Part shown: one piece after another, positions 37,112 to 45,938 of the stretch
Numbering within the stretch: position 1 is the stretch's first letter
Layout: every line of letters starts with the position of its first letter
NCBI RefSeq assembly: GCF_028553765.1
Contig: NZ_CP067134.1
Location: 467,501-531,500, forward strand
Length of the DNA: 64,000 bases
Origin: Paracoccus stylophorae
GTDB lineage: Bacteria; Pseudomonadota; Alphaproteobacteria; Rhodobacterales; Rhodobacteraceae
Reading direction: 5' to 3'
Translations under genes and position numbers: made by a program
The notes under the pieces: generated by a model
The model's database searches: none
Told to the model about the DNA's origin: nothing
Seen by the model: only the letters and a program-made list of their open reading frames with translations

Positions 37112-37639
37112 TCACACCTCCCCCAACCCGTTCCGCTTCCGCGTCTCCTCGATCCTTGCCTTGCGTCCCGCCTCGGAGCTGATCCGCGTCCCGGGCATCG
37201 GCACGGCCGAGGGCGCGCGTCCGGTGGCGGGCGTCTCGGGCACGCCGAACAGATCGTCGCGATCGTGCTGCAAGTCCCCGAATTCGGGCCGCTTGCCGTC
37301 CAGCAGCTGATCCTCGCGCCGCGCCAGGTAATCCATCGTCTCGCCGCCCCGGATCAGCCCCGCCAGTCGCGCATGCATCCAGACCGACATCAGCCGGTTG
37401 ACGCGGACCTGCCAGTCCGGCCCCATGCTGCGAAAGAATGTCACCACATCCTCGTCCAGCCGCAGCGTCACCCGGGTCTTGGTCCGGCCCGGCTTCTGGC
37501 GCGCGATCTCGTGCCATTCGTCGGGGATGCGCATCCGGTCCAGGATGGTGCTGTGCAGATCCCATTCCAGCATCCGCATCGCGTCGGCCATATAGTGGTA
37601 ATTGGCCCGCCGCGCCTGTTCCGCCTTGCCGATGCCCAT
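37112..37639 (-). CDS. BrnA-like antitoxin-family protein (orphan)
   Basis: A 175-residue protein whose middle, KTRVTLRLDEDVVTFFRSMGPDWQVRVNRLMSVWM (two adjoining parts of this stretch are the ribbon strand RVTLRLDEDV and the helix pair), matches the BrnA/ribbon-helix-helix DNA-binding fold. Flanking N-terminal (MGIGKAEQARRANYHYMADAM) and Pro-rich C-terminal extensions make it longer than BrnA antitoxins (about 70-100 residues). No BrnT toxin gene is next to it. It is divergent from serB, so it may be a stand-alone regulator rather than an antitoxin. Confidence 0.7.
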   Translation of the reverse strand: MGIGKAEQARRANYHYMADAMRMLEWDLHSTILDRMRIPDEWHEIARQKPGRTKTRVTLRLDEDVVTFFRSMGPDWQVRVNRLMSVWMHARLAGLIRGGETMDYLARREDQLLDGKRPEFGDLQHDRDDLFGVPETPATGRAPSAVPMPGTRISSEAGRKARIEETRKRNGLGEV

Positions 37640-37815
37640 GGATGTCGCCCCCGTTCTGCCTGCGTGGACCCTGCCGCGGCGCGGTTAACGCGGCCTTAAC
37701 GCGCCGGCCGTTGTCGGTGTACGCGCGGTGCACGCCCGGTGCCGCCCCGGTGCGCGGCTTGTGCGGCGGCGATCTTCGGCCTAGACGGCCCCGACGCATC
37801 CCGATGAGGCCGCCC

Positions 37816-38694
37816 ATGCACACCGTCTCGCTGATCGCCGCGCCCGCTGCGGCCAACCTTGAAAGCGCGCTTCTGGACGGGCTGGCCAGGTCGTGGGACG
37901 GCGGCGCGCCACGCTGGCTGAACCCTGGAATCGCTGGCGAATTCGACATCCCGACGCTGCCCGCCGACGCCGATCGGGTCTGGTCCGACCTGCAGACCAT
38001 CGGCATCGACCTGGCCATCCAGCCCACCGCCGGCCGCCGAAAATCCATCCTGCTGGCGGACATGGATTCGACCATGATCGACCAGGAATGCATCGACGAA
38101 CTGGCCATCTTCGCCGGCGCCGGCCCCCGCGTCGCCGCCATCACCAACCGCGCCATGAACGGCGAGCTGAACTTTCATCAGGCCCTGATCGAACGCGTCA
38201 ACCTGTTGGCAGGTTTGAAGGAATCCGTGATAGCCGAGGTGCTGGCCACGCGCATCACCCTCGCCTCGGGCGGGCGCGAACTGGTCGCCACGATGCGCGC
38301 GAATGGCGGATATGCGGCGCTTGTCTCGGGCGGGTTCACCGCCTTCACCGGCCCCGTCGCGGCCAGCCTGGGCTTCGACGAACACCGCGCCAACACCCTT
38401 CTGGCAGATGACGGCGTACTGACCGGTCACGTCGCGCTGCCGGTCTTGGGACAGCAGGCCAAGATCGAGGCGGTCCGCGACATCGCAGCCGCCCGCGGCC
38501 TGTCGCCGTCCCACGTGATCGCGGTCGGCGACGGCGCCAACGATCTGGGCATGCTGGCTCTGGCCGGCACCGGTGTCGCGCTGCACGCCAAGCCCGTCGT
38601 CGCCGCGCAGGCCCGCATCCGCATCAACCACGCCGACCTGACCGCGCTGCTGTATCTGCAAGGCTATCGCGCCGCCGAATTCGTCACGGGCTAA
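37816..38694 (+). CDS. serB: Phosphoserine phosphatase
   Basis: A 292-residue HAD phosphatase for the last step of serine synthesis. An about 75-residue N-terminal ACT-like region precedes the nucleophile motif LLADMDSTMIDQECIDELA (D82, D84). Next are NFHQALIERVNLLAGL, the motif II serine in AALVSGGFTAFTGPVA, and the Mg-binding VIAVGDGANDLGMLALAG. I prefer ATG 37816 (GAGG 7 bases upstream) to ATG 37804, which has no ribosome site. The end overlaps the convergent nitronate monooxygenase gene by 11 bases. Confidence 0.94.
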   Translation: MHTVSLIAAPAAANLESALLDGLARSWDGGAPRWLNPGIAGEFDIPTLPADADRVWSDLQTIGIDLAIQPTAGRRKSILLADMDSTMIDQECIDELAIFAGAGPRVAAITNRAMNGELNFHQALIERVNLLAGLKESVIAEVLATRITLASGGRELVATMRANGGYAALVSGGFTAFTGPVAASLGFDEHRANTLLADDGVLTGHVALPVLGQQAKIEAVRDIAAARGLSPSHVIAVGDGANDLGMLALAGTGVALHAKPVVAAQARIRINHADLTALLYLQGYRAAEFVTG

Positions 38695-39691
38695 GCGCCG
38701 CCACGGTCTCCGCCGCAGGCCGGGCGACCGCCTGCGCCGCACCGGTGCCGGCCCAGAACGCGCCATAGCCGGTTTCCCCCATGGCAAGGGCGGCCTTGTT
38801 CAGCGCCTTGGCGGCATCGTAGGCGACCGGATAATCCGGCGCATCGCCGCCGTCGATGGCGGTGAACAGGTTCTGCACCCCGCGCGCCGGCCGTCCGGAA
38901 ATCGCGCGCGTCATGATCGTCCGGCCGCGTGTCAGCGCCGCGCGATGCGCCGCCGGGGTTCCGGCCTCGGGCGCCAGCAGAAATGCCGTGCCGCTTTGAA
39001 CCGCCGCCGCACCCGCCGCCATCGCCGCGCGGGCGTCGTCTTGCGTCATGATGCCCCCGGCCGCGATCACCGGCAGCCCAAGCGGCGCGATGTCCTTCAC
39101 CAACGCCAGTGTCTCGGCCTGCGCATCGTGGGCGTCGGGATCGAAGACGCCGCGATGGCCGCCCGCCTGCCACCCCTGCGCAACGATGACATCGATTCCG
39201 GTCTGCGCGATCTGGCGGGCCTCGCCCATATTCGTGGCACTCGCCAGCAGCATCGCACCCGTTTCGCGCAGCGCGGCGATTTGCTCGGGCGACGGCAGCC
39301 CGAAATGAAAGCTGATCGCCGCAGGGCGCGCGTCGATCAGCATGGCCAGCATCGCGTCGTTCATCCGGAAACTGTCATAGATCTCGGACAGGCGCTGCGG
39401 AGGTTCGCGATCGAACCGGGCGAAATGGGGGCGCAGTCTTTCCAGCCATGCGGCCTCGCGCGCCGGATCGCGCCGCGCCGGGGCGTGACAGAACAGGTTG
39501 ACGGCAAAGGGCCTCGCGGTCAGCGCGCGCGTCCGGTCGATGGCGCGCCGCGCCCCATCCGCATCCAGCGCGCCAAGCGCGACCGAGCCAAGCCCGCCGC
39601 AGTCGCACACCGCCGCCGCCAGTTCCGGCGTGGACACCCCTGCCATGGGCGCCTGAATGACCTTGTGGCGCAGGTCGAAGCGGTCAAGCAT
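38684..39691 (-). CDS. Nitronate monooxygenase family protein
   Basis: A 335-residue FMN-dependent TIM-barrel oxidase. Family segments: VIQAPMAGVSTPELAAAV at the N-terminus, FAVNLFCHAP, IDVIVAQGWQAGGHRG (the catalytic His region), IAAGGIMTQDDARAAMAAGAAAVQSGTAFLLA (FMN phosphate loop, GGI and GTAF). It oxidises alkyl nitronates or similar carbon acids. GAGGAGA precedes ATG 39691. Copy C of the dispersed element lies just upstream (39705-39754). Confidence 0.87.
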   Translation of the reverse strand: MLDRFDLRHKVIQAPMAGVSTPELAAAVCDCGGLGSVALGALDADGARRAIDRTRALTARPFAVNLFCHAPARRDPAREAAWLERLRPHFARFDREPPQRLSEIYDSFRMNDAMLAMLIDARPAAISFHFGLPSPEQIAALRETGAMLLASATNMGEARQIAQTGIDVIVAQGWQAGGHRGVFDPDAHDAQAETLALVKDIAPLGLPVIAAGGIMTQDDARAAMAAGAAAVQSGTAFLLAPEAGTPAAHRAALTRGRTIMTRAISGRPARGVQNLFTAIDGGDAPDYPVAYDAAKALNKAALAMGETGYGAFWAGTGAAQAVARPAAETVAALSP

Positions 39692-39704
39692 CTTACTCTC
39701 CTCG

Positions 39705-39754
39705 TCTTTGGCGTCCAAATATCCCACGGGGGTGCGGGGGTGTGAAACCCCCGC
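39705..39754 (-). repeat. Dispersed intergenic element, copy C
   Basis: On the minus strand: hairpin GCGGGGG-TTTCACA-CCCCCGC, then CACCCCCGTGGGATATTTGG and CGCCAAAGA. The second GC hairpin of copies A, B and D is missing and the tail is diverged. It ends 14 bases before the nitronate monooxygenase start. Confidence 0.7.
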
Positions 39755-39801
39755 TGCGCCGCGGCCTTTACAAGCCGCCATCGAAGGCGCATGGGCGGCG
39801 C

Positions 39802-40560
39802 ATGTTCGAACTGACCGCCGAGCTTGCCGTCCTGCTGATCGCCGCCGGGTTCGCGGCGGGGTTTGTGGATGCCATCGCCGGCGGCGGCGGGCTGATCACG
39901 CTGCCGGCGCTGATGTTGGCGGGGGTGCCGCCGGCGCAGGCGCTGGCCACGAACAAGGTGCAGGGCGTGTTCGGCGCGGCGACGGCGGCCGTCAGCTATG
40001 CCGCGCGCGGGCTGGTCGATCTGCGCACGCAGTGGCGCGCGGCCCTGGGCGCCGGGGCCGGAGGCATCCTTGGCGCGGCGCTGGTCAGCCGGTTGCCGAC
40101 CGACGGGTTGCGGCTGGCACTGCCGGTGATCCTGATCGGGATCGCGGTCTTTTTCGCGCTGAAGCCCGGACTCGACGATCTGGACCGCATCAGGCGCATG
40201 CCGCCCGCACTGTTCGCGGCGGCGGTCGTGCCGCTGATCGGGTTCTATGACGGGCTGGTGGGGCCGGGGGCGGGATCGTTCTACATGATCGCCTTCGTGA
40301 CGCTGGCGGGATACGGTGTGCTGAAGGCCACCGCGCACACCAAGCTGTTGAACCTGTTCTCGAATCTGGGCGGGCTGCTGACCTTTGCGCTGATCGGCAA
40401 GCCGTTATGGATGCTGGGCATCCTGATGGGCGTGGCGCAGATCGCGGGGGCGGCATTGGGCGCACGCATGGCCGCGCGGATCGGATCGCGGCTGATCAAG
40501 CCGCTGCTGGTCGTGACCTCGATGGTGCTGGCCGCGCGGCTGATCTGGCAGATGATCTGA
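39802..40560 (+). CDS. TSUP family sulfite/organosulfur exporter-type permease
   Basis: A 252-residue membrane protein of the TauE/SafE (TSUP) family with about seven to eight hydrophobic segments in two related halves. Conserved loops are DAIAGGGGLITLPALM (residues 24-39) with ALATNKVQG, and GFYDGLVGPGAGSFYMIA in the second half with HTKLLNLFSN. Members move sulfite, sulfoacetate or other anions. The start at 39802 has no good ribosome site; ATG 39791 is not in frame. Confidence 0.88.
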   Translation: MFELTAELAVLLIAAGFAAGFVDAIAGGGGLITLPALMLAGVPPAQALATNKVQGVFGAATAAVSYAARGLVDLRTQWRAALGAGAGGILGAALVSRLPTDGLRLALPVILIGIAVFFALKPGLDDLDRIRRMPPALFAAAVVPLIGFYDGLVGPGAGSFYMIAFVTLAGYGVLKATAHTKLLNLFSNLGGLLTFALIGKPLWMLGILMGVAQIAGAALGARMAARIGSRLIKPLLVVTSMVLAARLIWQMI

Positions 40561-40612
40561 AGGCCGGGCCGCAGCGCCGCGGGACGGTGGCGGCAGGGCT
40601 TGTCACCCAATG

Positions 40613-41608
40613 TCAGGGAAAGCCGGGCGACAGGCGCAACTCTCCGGTCGCGATGCCGCGCCAGTTGCGGATCGGCCCGCTCAGCAGGCGCGACACCACC
40701 GGCTCAGCTTGGTCCAGAACGCCCAGATGGACGAGGATCGCGGTGATCGCGGCCTCGGCCGCGCGCGTGCCGCCATCGGCGATCTTCAGCGCGACGCCAA
40801 GCCCCTGATCGGGCAGGATCGCCACGAACACCGCCTCGGCGCCGGTCTTGGCCACGACCCGGCCCCCCATCGCCCGCATCAGCATGGTGCAGGCGCGACC
40901 CTCGCCCGCGACCAGGTCGGGATGGGTGCGCATCGCGTCGGTCAGCCGCCGCATCGCCAGACCGCGCCGGTCGGTTCCCGCGCAGGCAAAGCGCGCCATT
41001 GCGCGGCCCAGCCCGTTCAGCGTGCAGGCCCAGTTGGGTGCCGAGCAGCCGTCGATGCCAAAGCCCGGGCTGATTTCGCCCGTGACCTCTTCGAAGGCGG
41101 TCTTGACCGCGCGCTGAACCGGATGATCGGGCGCAAGATAGTCGCCTGTCTGTCGACCCGGCCCGCGCAGATGCCGGGCAAGGGTCAGAAAGCCTGCGTG
41201 TTTGCCCGAGCAGTTGTTGTGAAGCTGGCTGGGGCTTTCGTCGGAACAGGTCAGGCGGCGGTTTTCCGGGCGGTCGCGCGGCATGTGACAGCCGCACAGC
41301 AGATCGGATTCGCCCATCCCCATCGTGGTCAGCCAGTCTTCCACCGCCTCGACATGCATCCGGGCGCCGCTGTGGCTGGCGCAGGCCAGCGCCAGATGCC
41401 GGTCGGTCAGCCCGGCCGCATCCGCCGCCCCGCTTTCGACCAGCGGCAGGGCCTGCACCATCTTGCAGGAAGATCGCGGAAAGATGATCTGCGACGGCTT
41501 TCCCCAGCTTTCGACGATGCCCTTGGCGTCGCAGACCACCGCATGCCCGCGATGCAGGCTTTCGCGCCGTCCGCCGCGCCACAATTCGATCATGTCGGCC
41601 GATCTCAT
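40613..41608 (-). CDS. Asparaginase II family protein (ReAV-like)
   Basis: A 331-residue protein of the PF06089 asparaginase family found in Rhizobium etli and relatives, unrelated to the classic fold. Typical segments: IELWRGGRRESLHRGHAVV, PRSSCKMVQALPLVESGAA (with the S-x-x-K pair), LACASHSGARMHVEAVEDWL, HNNCSGKHAGFLTLARHL and IDGCSAPNWACTLNGLGRAM. It hydrolyses asparagine to aspartate. GGGAGG precedes ATG 41608. Divergent from the IalB-like gene; an inverted repeat lies between them. With 27144-28634 this makes two asparaginase types within 14 kb. Confidence 0.88.
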   Translation of the reverse strand: MRSADMIELWRGGRRESLHRGHAVVCDAKGIVESWGKPSQIIFPRSSCKMVQALPLVESGAADAAGLTDRHLALACASHSGARMHVEAVEDWLTTMGMGESDLLCGCHMPRDRPENRRLTCSDESPSQLHNNCSGKHAGFLTLARHLRGPGRQTGDYLAPDHPVQRAVKTAFEEVTGEISPGFGIDGCSAPNWACTLNGLGRAMARFACAGTDRRGLAMRRLTDAMRTHPDLVAGEGRACTMLMRAMGGRVVAKTGAEAVFVAILPDQGLGVALKIADGGTRAAEAAITAILVHLGVLDQAEPVVSRLLSGPIRNWRGIATGELRLSPGFP

Positions 41609-41625
41609 CGCAATCCTCCCTGACA

Positions 41626-41664
41626 ATTGCGCGATTTCATGCCTTGCGCTCTTTTTCGCGCAAT
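41626..41664. promoter_or_regulatory. Inverted repeat ATTGCGCG-N23-CGCGCAAT between divergent genes
   Basis: Two 8-bp arms whose centres are about three helical turns apart flank a third TTGCGC (41644-41649). It sits between the asparaginase and IalB-like starts, so it is a candidate operator. Confidence 0.4.
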
Positions 41665-41760
41665 GATTTTGGCTATCCTGTTCGCAGATGGTTGAAAAGA
41701 CCACAGCAATCGGGAACAACGCCGGACAAGGCGGCGAACGGAATGGCAGGAGGCCAGAGC

Positions 41761-42282
41761 ATGAAGAACACGACCCTGCGCGGCATGGTGGCCATCGCGA
41801 TCCTGATGGCGGGCCTGGGGACGGCTGGCGCACAGGAATCGACGAATGTGGTGGCGACCGAGGACGACTGGACCGTCTTTGCGGCCAGCAATCCGCAGGA
41901 ATGCTGGGCGGTGTCGCCGCCGAAATCGACGCTGAATTCCAGGGACGGCAAGGAGGTCGAGGTGACCCGCGGCGATATCCGCCTGTATGTCGCCTATCGT
42001 CCGGGCCAGAACGGCGAGGTGTCGTTTACCGGCGGCTATCCCTTTGCGCCCGATTCGACGGTCGAGGTCGATATCGGCGGACAGAAATTCAACCTGTTCA
42101 CCGATGGCGAGAACGCCTGGACCGGCAGCCCGTCCGAGGATCAGAAGCTGATCGGCGCCCTGCGCGCCGGATCGACGGCCGTCGTCACCGGCCGGTCGGC
42201 GCGCGGGACGACGACCAAGGACACGTTCAGCCTGGCCGGCATCACCGCGGCCACGAACACCGCGCAGGCGCGCTGCAAATAG
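41761..42282 (+). CDS. IalB-family (invasion associated locus B) periplasmic protein
   Basis: A 173-residue exported protein. Signal peptide MKNTTLRGMVAIAILMAG ... AGA, then a β-sandwich domain with DDWTVFAASNPQECWAVSPP, GDIRLYVAYRPGQNGEVSFTGGYPFAP and a closing cysteine (QARCK); C48 and C172 may form a disulfide. The family is common in Alphaproteobacteria, including non-pathogens, and its molecular role is unclear. AGGAGGCC precedes ATG 41761. It ends 9 bases before copy B of the dispersed element. Confidence 0.85.
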   Translation: MKNTTLRGMVAIAILMAGLGTAGAQESTNVVATEDDWTVFAASNPQECWAVSPPKSTLNSRDGKEVEVTRGDIRLYVAYRPGQNGEVSFTGGYPFAPDSTVEVDIGGQKFNLFTDGENAWTGSPSEDQKLIGALRAGSTAVVTGRSARGTTTKDTFSLAGITAATNTAQARCK

Positions 42283-42290
42283 GCGGGGCA

Positions 42291-42349
42291 GGGGGCGCTG
42301 CCCCCGTCACCTTGCGGTGACTCCCCCGGGATATTTGCCCACCGAAGAG
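42291..42349 (+). repeat. Dispersed intergenic element, copy B
   Basis: GGGGGCGCTGCCCCC, a second hairpin GTCACC-TTGC-GGTGAC, then CCCCCGGGATATTTG and CACCGAAGA. The core and tail match copy A except for a few bases, while the second hairpin has a wholly different sequence but the same fold. It may also terminate the ialB-like transcript. Confidence 0.8.
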
Positions 42350-42357
42350 GGGGCCGG

Positions 42358-42386
42358 TTGAAACACCGGCTCTTTTCGCTTATCTG
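42358..42386 (+). promoter_or_regulatory. rlmN promoter (sigma-70 type)
   Basis: TTGAAA and TATCTG with 17-base spacing, 9 bases after the dispersed element and about 33 bases before the rlmN start. Confidence 0.55.
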
Positions 42387-42418
42387 CGGTTCTTTCACGC
42401 AAGCCGCCGGTGTTTTCC

Positions 42419-43591
42419 ATGTCCGCTCCGATCACGCAGGATGTCCTGACCATTCCCCGCAAGCTGCCCCAGGGCGGCCGCGTGAACTTGGTCGGCCTGA
42501 CGCGCGAGGAACTGCGCGAGGCGCTGATCGCCGCCGGCACGCCAGAGCGGCAGGCGCGGATGCGGGTGGGCCAGATCTGGCAGTGGATCTATCACTGGGG
42601 CGTGCGCGATTTCGCGGCGATGACCAATCTGGCCAAGGATTACCGCAACCTGCTGGCCCAGAGCTTCGAGATCGCCGTGCCCGAGGTCGTGACCCGGCAG
42701 GTCAGCACCGACGGCACCCGCAAATATCTGCTGCGCATCGCCGGCGGGCACGAGGTCGAGGCGGTCTATATCCCCGAGGAAGGCCGCGGCACGCTGTGCG
42801 TCAGCAGCCAGGTGGGCTGCACGCTGACCTGTTCGTTCTGCCACACCGGCACGCAGAAGCTGGTGCGCAACCTGACCCCGGCCGAGATCGTCGGGCAGCT
42901 GATGGTGGCGCGCGACGATCTGGACGAATGGCCGCAGCCGGGCGCGCCGAAGAACGAGACGCGGCTGGTCAGCAACATGGTGCTGATGGGCATGGGCGAG
43001 CCGCTGTACAATTTCGAGGGGGTGCGCAACGCCATGAAGGTGGTGATGGACGGCGAGGGGCTGAGCCTGTCGCGCCGCCGCATCACCCTATCCACCAGCG
43101 GCGTCGTCCCCGAAATCTCGCGCACGGCCGAGGAAATCGGCTGCCTGCTGGCGGTCAGTTTTCACGCCACCACCGACGAGGTGCGCGACCGGCTGGTGCC
43201 GATCAACAAACGCTGGAACATCGCGACCTTGTTGGACGCGCTGCGCGATTATCCGCGGCTGTCCAACAGCGAACGCATCACCTTCGAATACGTGATGCTG
43301 GACGGTGTGAACGACAGCGACGACGACGCGCGCCGGCTGGTCAAGCTGATCGCGGGAATCCCGGCCAAGATCAACCTCATCCCGTTCAACGAATGGCCCG
43401 GTGCGCCCTATAAACGGTCGTCGTGGCAGCGGATCGAGGCGTTCGCGGACATCGTCTACAAGGCCGGCTATGCCAGCCCGATCCGCACCCCGCGCGGAGA
43501 GGATATCATGGCCGCCTGCGGGCAGTTGAAGTCGGCGACCGAACGGGGCCGCAAGTCGAAGGCGCAGATCGCGGCCGAAGCCGCGGGCTGA
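42419..43591 (+). CDS. rlmN: Dual-specificity 23S rRNA/tRNA adenine-C2 methyltransferase
   Basis: A 390-residue radical SAM enzyme that methylates C2 of A2503 in 23S rRNA and A37 in some tRNAs. The N-terminal HhH-like part ([13 protein letters not shown] ... [13 protein letters not shown]) is followed by the iron-sulfur motif [11 protein letters not shown] (C134, C138, C141), [27 protein letters not shown], and [17 protein letters not shown]. The methyl-carrying cysteine is in the C-terminal DIMAACGQL. Start ATG 42419 is preferred to a GTG three codons earlier. Confidence 0.95.
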   Translation: MSAPITQDVLTIPRKLPQGGRVNLVGLTREELREALIAAGTPERQARMRVGQIWQWIYHWGVRDFAAMTNLAKDYRNLLAQSFEIAVPEVVTRQVSTDGTRKYLLRIAGGHEVEAVYIPEEGRGTLCVSSQVGCTLTCSFCHTGTQKLVRNLTPAEIVGQLMVARDDLDEWPQPGAPKNETRLVSNMVLMGMGEPLYNFEGVRNAMKVVMDGEGLSLSRRRITLSTSGVVPEISRTAEEIGCLLAVSFHATTDEVRDRLVPINKRWNIATLLDALRDYPRLSNSERITFEYVMLDGVNDSDDDARRLVKLIAGIPAKINLIPFNEWPGAPYKRSSWQRIEAFADIVYKAGYASPIRTPRGEDIMAACGQLKSATERGRKSKAQIAAEAAG

Positions 43592-43643
43592 CACCGGCCC
43601 CGGCCAGATTTTCGCACCCGCGTTCCCGCAGGGCGGCGCATCG

Positions 43644-44468
43644 TCAGCAGGGTTCTTTCCAGGCGTCTATGATGGCCACCGCCTCTTCCGCCGTCTCGAC
43701 ATAGTGGAACAGGTCCAGATCCGCCGCGCTGATCGTGCCGGCATCGGCCAGCGCGTCCCAGTTCAGGATCCGGTTCCAGAATTCGGCCCCGAACAGCAGG
43801 ATCGGGATCGGCTTCATCCGCTTGGTCTGGACCAGGGTCAGCGTCTCGAACAACTCGTCCAGCGTGCCGAAGCCGCCCGGAAAGACCGTGATCGCGCGCG
43901 CGCGCATCAGGAAATGCATCTTGCGGATCGCGAAATAATGAAAGTTGAAGCACAGATCGGGCGTCACATAGGCATTCGGCGCCTGTTCGTGCGGCAGCAC
44001 GATGCCCAGCCCGATCGACGCGCCCCCGGCCTCGTCCGCGCCCATGTTGCCTGCCTCCATCACGCCCGGCCCGCCGCCGGTGCAGATCACGAAGTCGCGG
44101 CCATAGGTTTCCAGGCTGCGGCGCGTCATCTCGCGCGCGAAAAGTCGCGCCTGTTCGTAATATTTCGACAGCTCCGCCAGCGTCTGGGTGCGCGCCAGAT
44201 CGGTGTTCTGGGGAGCGGGGATGCGCGCGCCGCCGAACATGACCACGGTCGATTCGATCCCGCGCTCGTCCATCACCATCTGCGGCTTCAGCAGTTCCAG
44301 TTGCAGCCGCAGCGGCCGCAATTCCTCGCGCAGCAGGAAATCGCGGTCGGTAAAGGCCAGCCGATAGGCGGGCGACCGGGTCTGCGCCGTTTCCGGGGTC
44401 AGGCCGGCGCGGGCCACCGCCTCGTCGCTGTGCGGAAACGGATGGGCTCGGTCGTCTTTGTCGTTCAT
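43644..44468 (-). CDS. LOG family (TIGR00730-type) protein
   Basis: A 274-residue Rossmann-fold protein of the LOG/lysine decarboxylase-like family. The nucleotide site is ICTGGGPGVMEAGNMGADEAGG and the hallmark is ITVFPGGFGTLDELFETLT (PGGxGTxxE). Members cleave the ribosyl bond of nucleoside monophosphates (cytokinin activation in plants, nucleotide salvage or 5'-nucleotidase-like roles in bacteria). About 90 N-terminal residues, including REELRPLRLQLELLKPQMVM, extend it beyond the short (about 190) LOG type. Convergent with rlmN and divergent from dapD. Confidence 0.88.
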   Translation of the reverse strand: MNDKDDRAHPFPHSDEAVARAGLTPETAQTRSPAYRLAFTDRDFLLREELRPLRLQLELLKPQMVMDERGIESTVVMFGGARIPAPQNTDLARTQTLAELSKYYEQARLFAREMTRRSLETYGRDFVICTGGGPGVMEAGNMGADEAGGASIGLGIVLPHEQAPNAYVTPDLCFNFHYFAIRKMHFLMRARAITVFPGGFGTLDELFETLTLVQTKRMKPIPILLFGAEFWNRILNWDALADAGTISAADLDLFHYVETAEEAVAIIDAWKEPC

Positions 44469-44503
44469 CGGAAGCCTCGGGCGTTTTTCGCGGATCGCGC
44501 GGA

Positions 44504-44532
44504 TTGCACGGCCCTTTTGCCACGCTTATAGC
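44504..44532 (+). promoter_or_regulatory. dapD promoter (sigma-70 type)
   Basis: TTGCAC and TATAGC with 17-base spacing, about 50 bases before the dapD ATG. Confidence 0.55.
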
Positions 44533-44582
44533 CCTGTGGTGACAGTTTCCACCCGGACGAGACAGATCGAGGAGAGGCCGCG

Positions 44583-45404
44583 ATGACCACCAGCCTGGAA
44601 CATGCCATCGAAACCGCGTGGGACAACCGCGCCGATATCAGCAGCGCGACGCAGGGCGAGGTGCGCGAAGCCGTGGACGAGGCGCTGAACCGGCTGGATT
44701 CGGGGCAGCTGCGCGTGGCCGAAAGGCGCGACGGCGACTGGCATGTGAACCAGTGGGCGAAAAAGGCCGTGCTGCTGTCGTTCCGCCTGAACGACATGGA
44801 GGAGATGTCGGGCGGTCCGCAGGGCGCGAACTGGTGGGACAAGGTGCCGTCGAAATTTGCCGGATGGGGCGCGAACCAGTGGCGCGCGGCGGGCTTCCGG
44901 GCCGTGCCCGGCGCCATCGTGCGCCGCAGCGCGTTCATCGACAAGGGCGCGGTGCTGATGCCGTCCTTCGTCAATCTGGGCGCGCATGTCGGCGCCGGAA
45001 CGATGGTCGATACCTGGGCCACGGTGGGGTCCTGCGCCCAGATCGGCCGGAACGTGCATCTGTCCGGGGGCGTCGGCATCGGCGGCGTGCTGGAACCGTT
45101 GCAGGCCGGCCCGACGATCATCGAGGACGAATGCTTCATCGGTGCCCGGTCCGAGGTGGTCGAGGGGTGCATCGTCCGCGAAGGTTCGGTCCTGGGGATG
45201 GGCGTGTTCATCGGCCAGTCGACCAGGATCGTGGACCGGGAGACGGGGCAGGTCATGTATGGCGAGGTTCCGGCAGGCTCGGTCGTCGTGGCCGGGTCGA
45301 TGCCGTCGAAGAACGGCGTGAACCTGTATTGCGCGGTGATCGTCAAGCGGGTGGATGCGCGCACGCGCGCAAAGACCTCGGTCAACGAATTGCTGCGCGA
45401 CTGA
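44583..45404 (+). CDS. dapD: Tetrahydrodipicolinate N-succinyltransferase
   Basis: A 273-residue acyltransferase of the succinylase branch of lysine/diaminopimelate synthesis, using succinyl-CoA. The N-terminal helical domain (residues 1-100) ends with [18 protein letters not shown]; the left-handed β-helix of hexapeptide repeats follows ([57 protein letters not shown]). GGAGAGG precedes ATG 44583. Length matches DapD (about 274). Its presence means lysine is made by the DAP route here, which bears on the saccharopine genes at 55872-58068. Confidence 0.96.
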   Translation: MTTSLEHAIETAWDNRADISSATQGEVREAVDEALNRLDSGQLRVAERRDGDWHVNQWAKKAVLLSFRLNDMEEMSGGPQGANWWDKVPSKFAGWGANQWRAAGFRAVPGAIVRRSAFIDKGAVLMPSFVNLGAHVGAGTMVDTWATVGSCAQIGRNVHLSGGVGIGGVLEPLQAGPTIIEDECFIGARSEVVEGCIVREGSVLGMGVFIGQSTRIVDRETGQVMYGEVPAGSVVVAGSMPSKNGVNLYCAVIVKRVDARTRAKTSVNELLRD

Positions 45405-45411
45405 CCGGCGG

Positions 45412-45864
45412 GTGAGCACGCTTTACATCGACGCCGATGCCTGTCCGGTCAAGGCCGAGGCCGAACGGGTGGCGACGCGGCTGCGGGTGCCGATGGTTCT
45501 GGTGTGCAATGGCGGCCTGCGCCCGCCGGCAAATCCGCTGGTCAGCCTGCGCATCGTGCCCGACGGCCCGGACGAGGCCGACAAGTGGATCGCGGACCGG
45601 TGCGGACCGGGCGACGTGGTCGTGACGGACGATCTGCCGCTGGCCGACCGCTGCCTGAAGGCGGGCGCGCGCGTGATCCGGCACGATGGCGAGATGCTGT
45701 CCGAGGCCAATATCGGCCCGCGACTGGCCACGCGCGACCTGATGGCCGATATCCGCGCCGCCGATCCGTTCCATCAGGGCGGGGGCAAGGGTTTCTCGCG
45801 CGCCGACCGGTCGCGATTCCTGCAGGCGCTGGACCGGGCGCTGCGCGCCGCGCGGGCTGGCTGA
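45412..45864 (+). CDS. YaiI/YqxD family (DUF188) protein
   Basis: A 150-residue protein of the DUF188 family, related to PIN-like nucleases. It has the family's opening [38 protein letters not shown] with acidic residues, and [17 protein letters not shown]. The start is GTG 45412, eight bases after the dapD stop; GGCGGG upstream is a weak ribosome site, so it is likely coupled to dapD. Function is unproven. Confidence 0.85.
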   Translation: MSTLYIDADACPVKAEAERVATRLRVPMVLVCNGGLRPPANPLVSLRIVPDGPDEADKWIADRCGPGDVVVTDDLPLADRCLKAGARVIRHDGEMLSEANIGPRLATRDLMADIRAADPFHQGGGKGFSRADRSRFLQALDRALRAARAG

Positions 45865-45938
45865 GTTCGCGAACCTTTGCGCCCCGGCTGTCGTTAAGGG
45901 GATGTCTGCCGCGGGATGCGGCGTGTCAAAGGACATGC

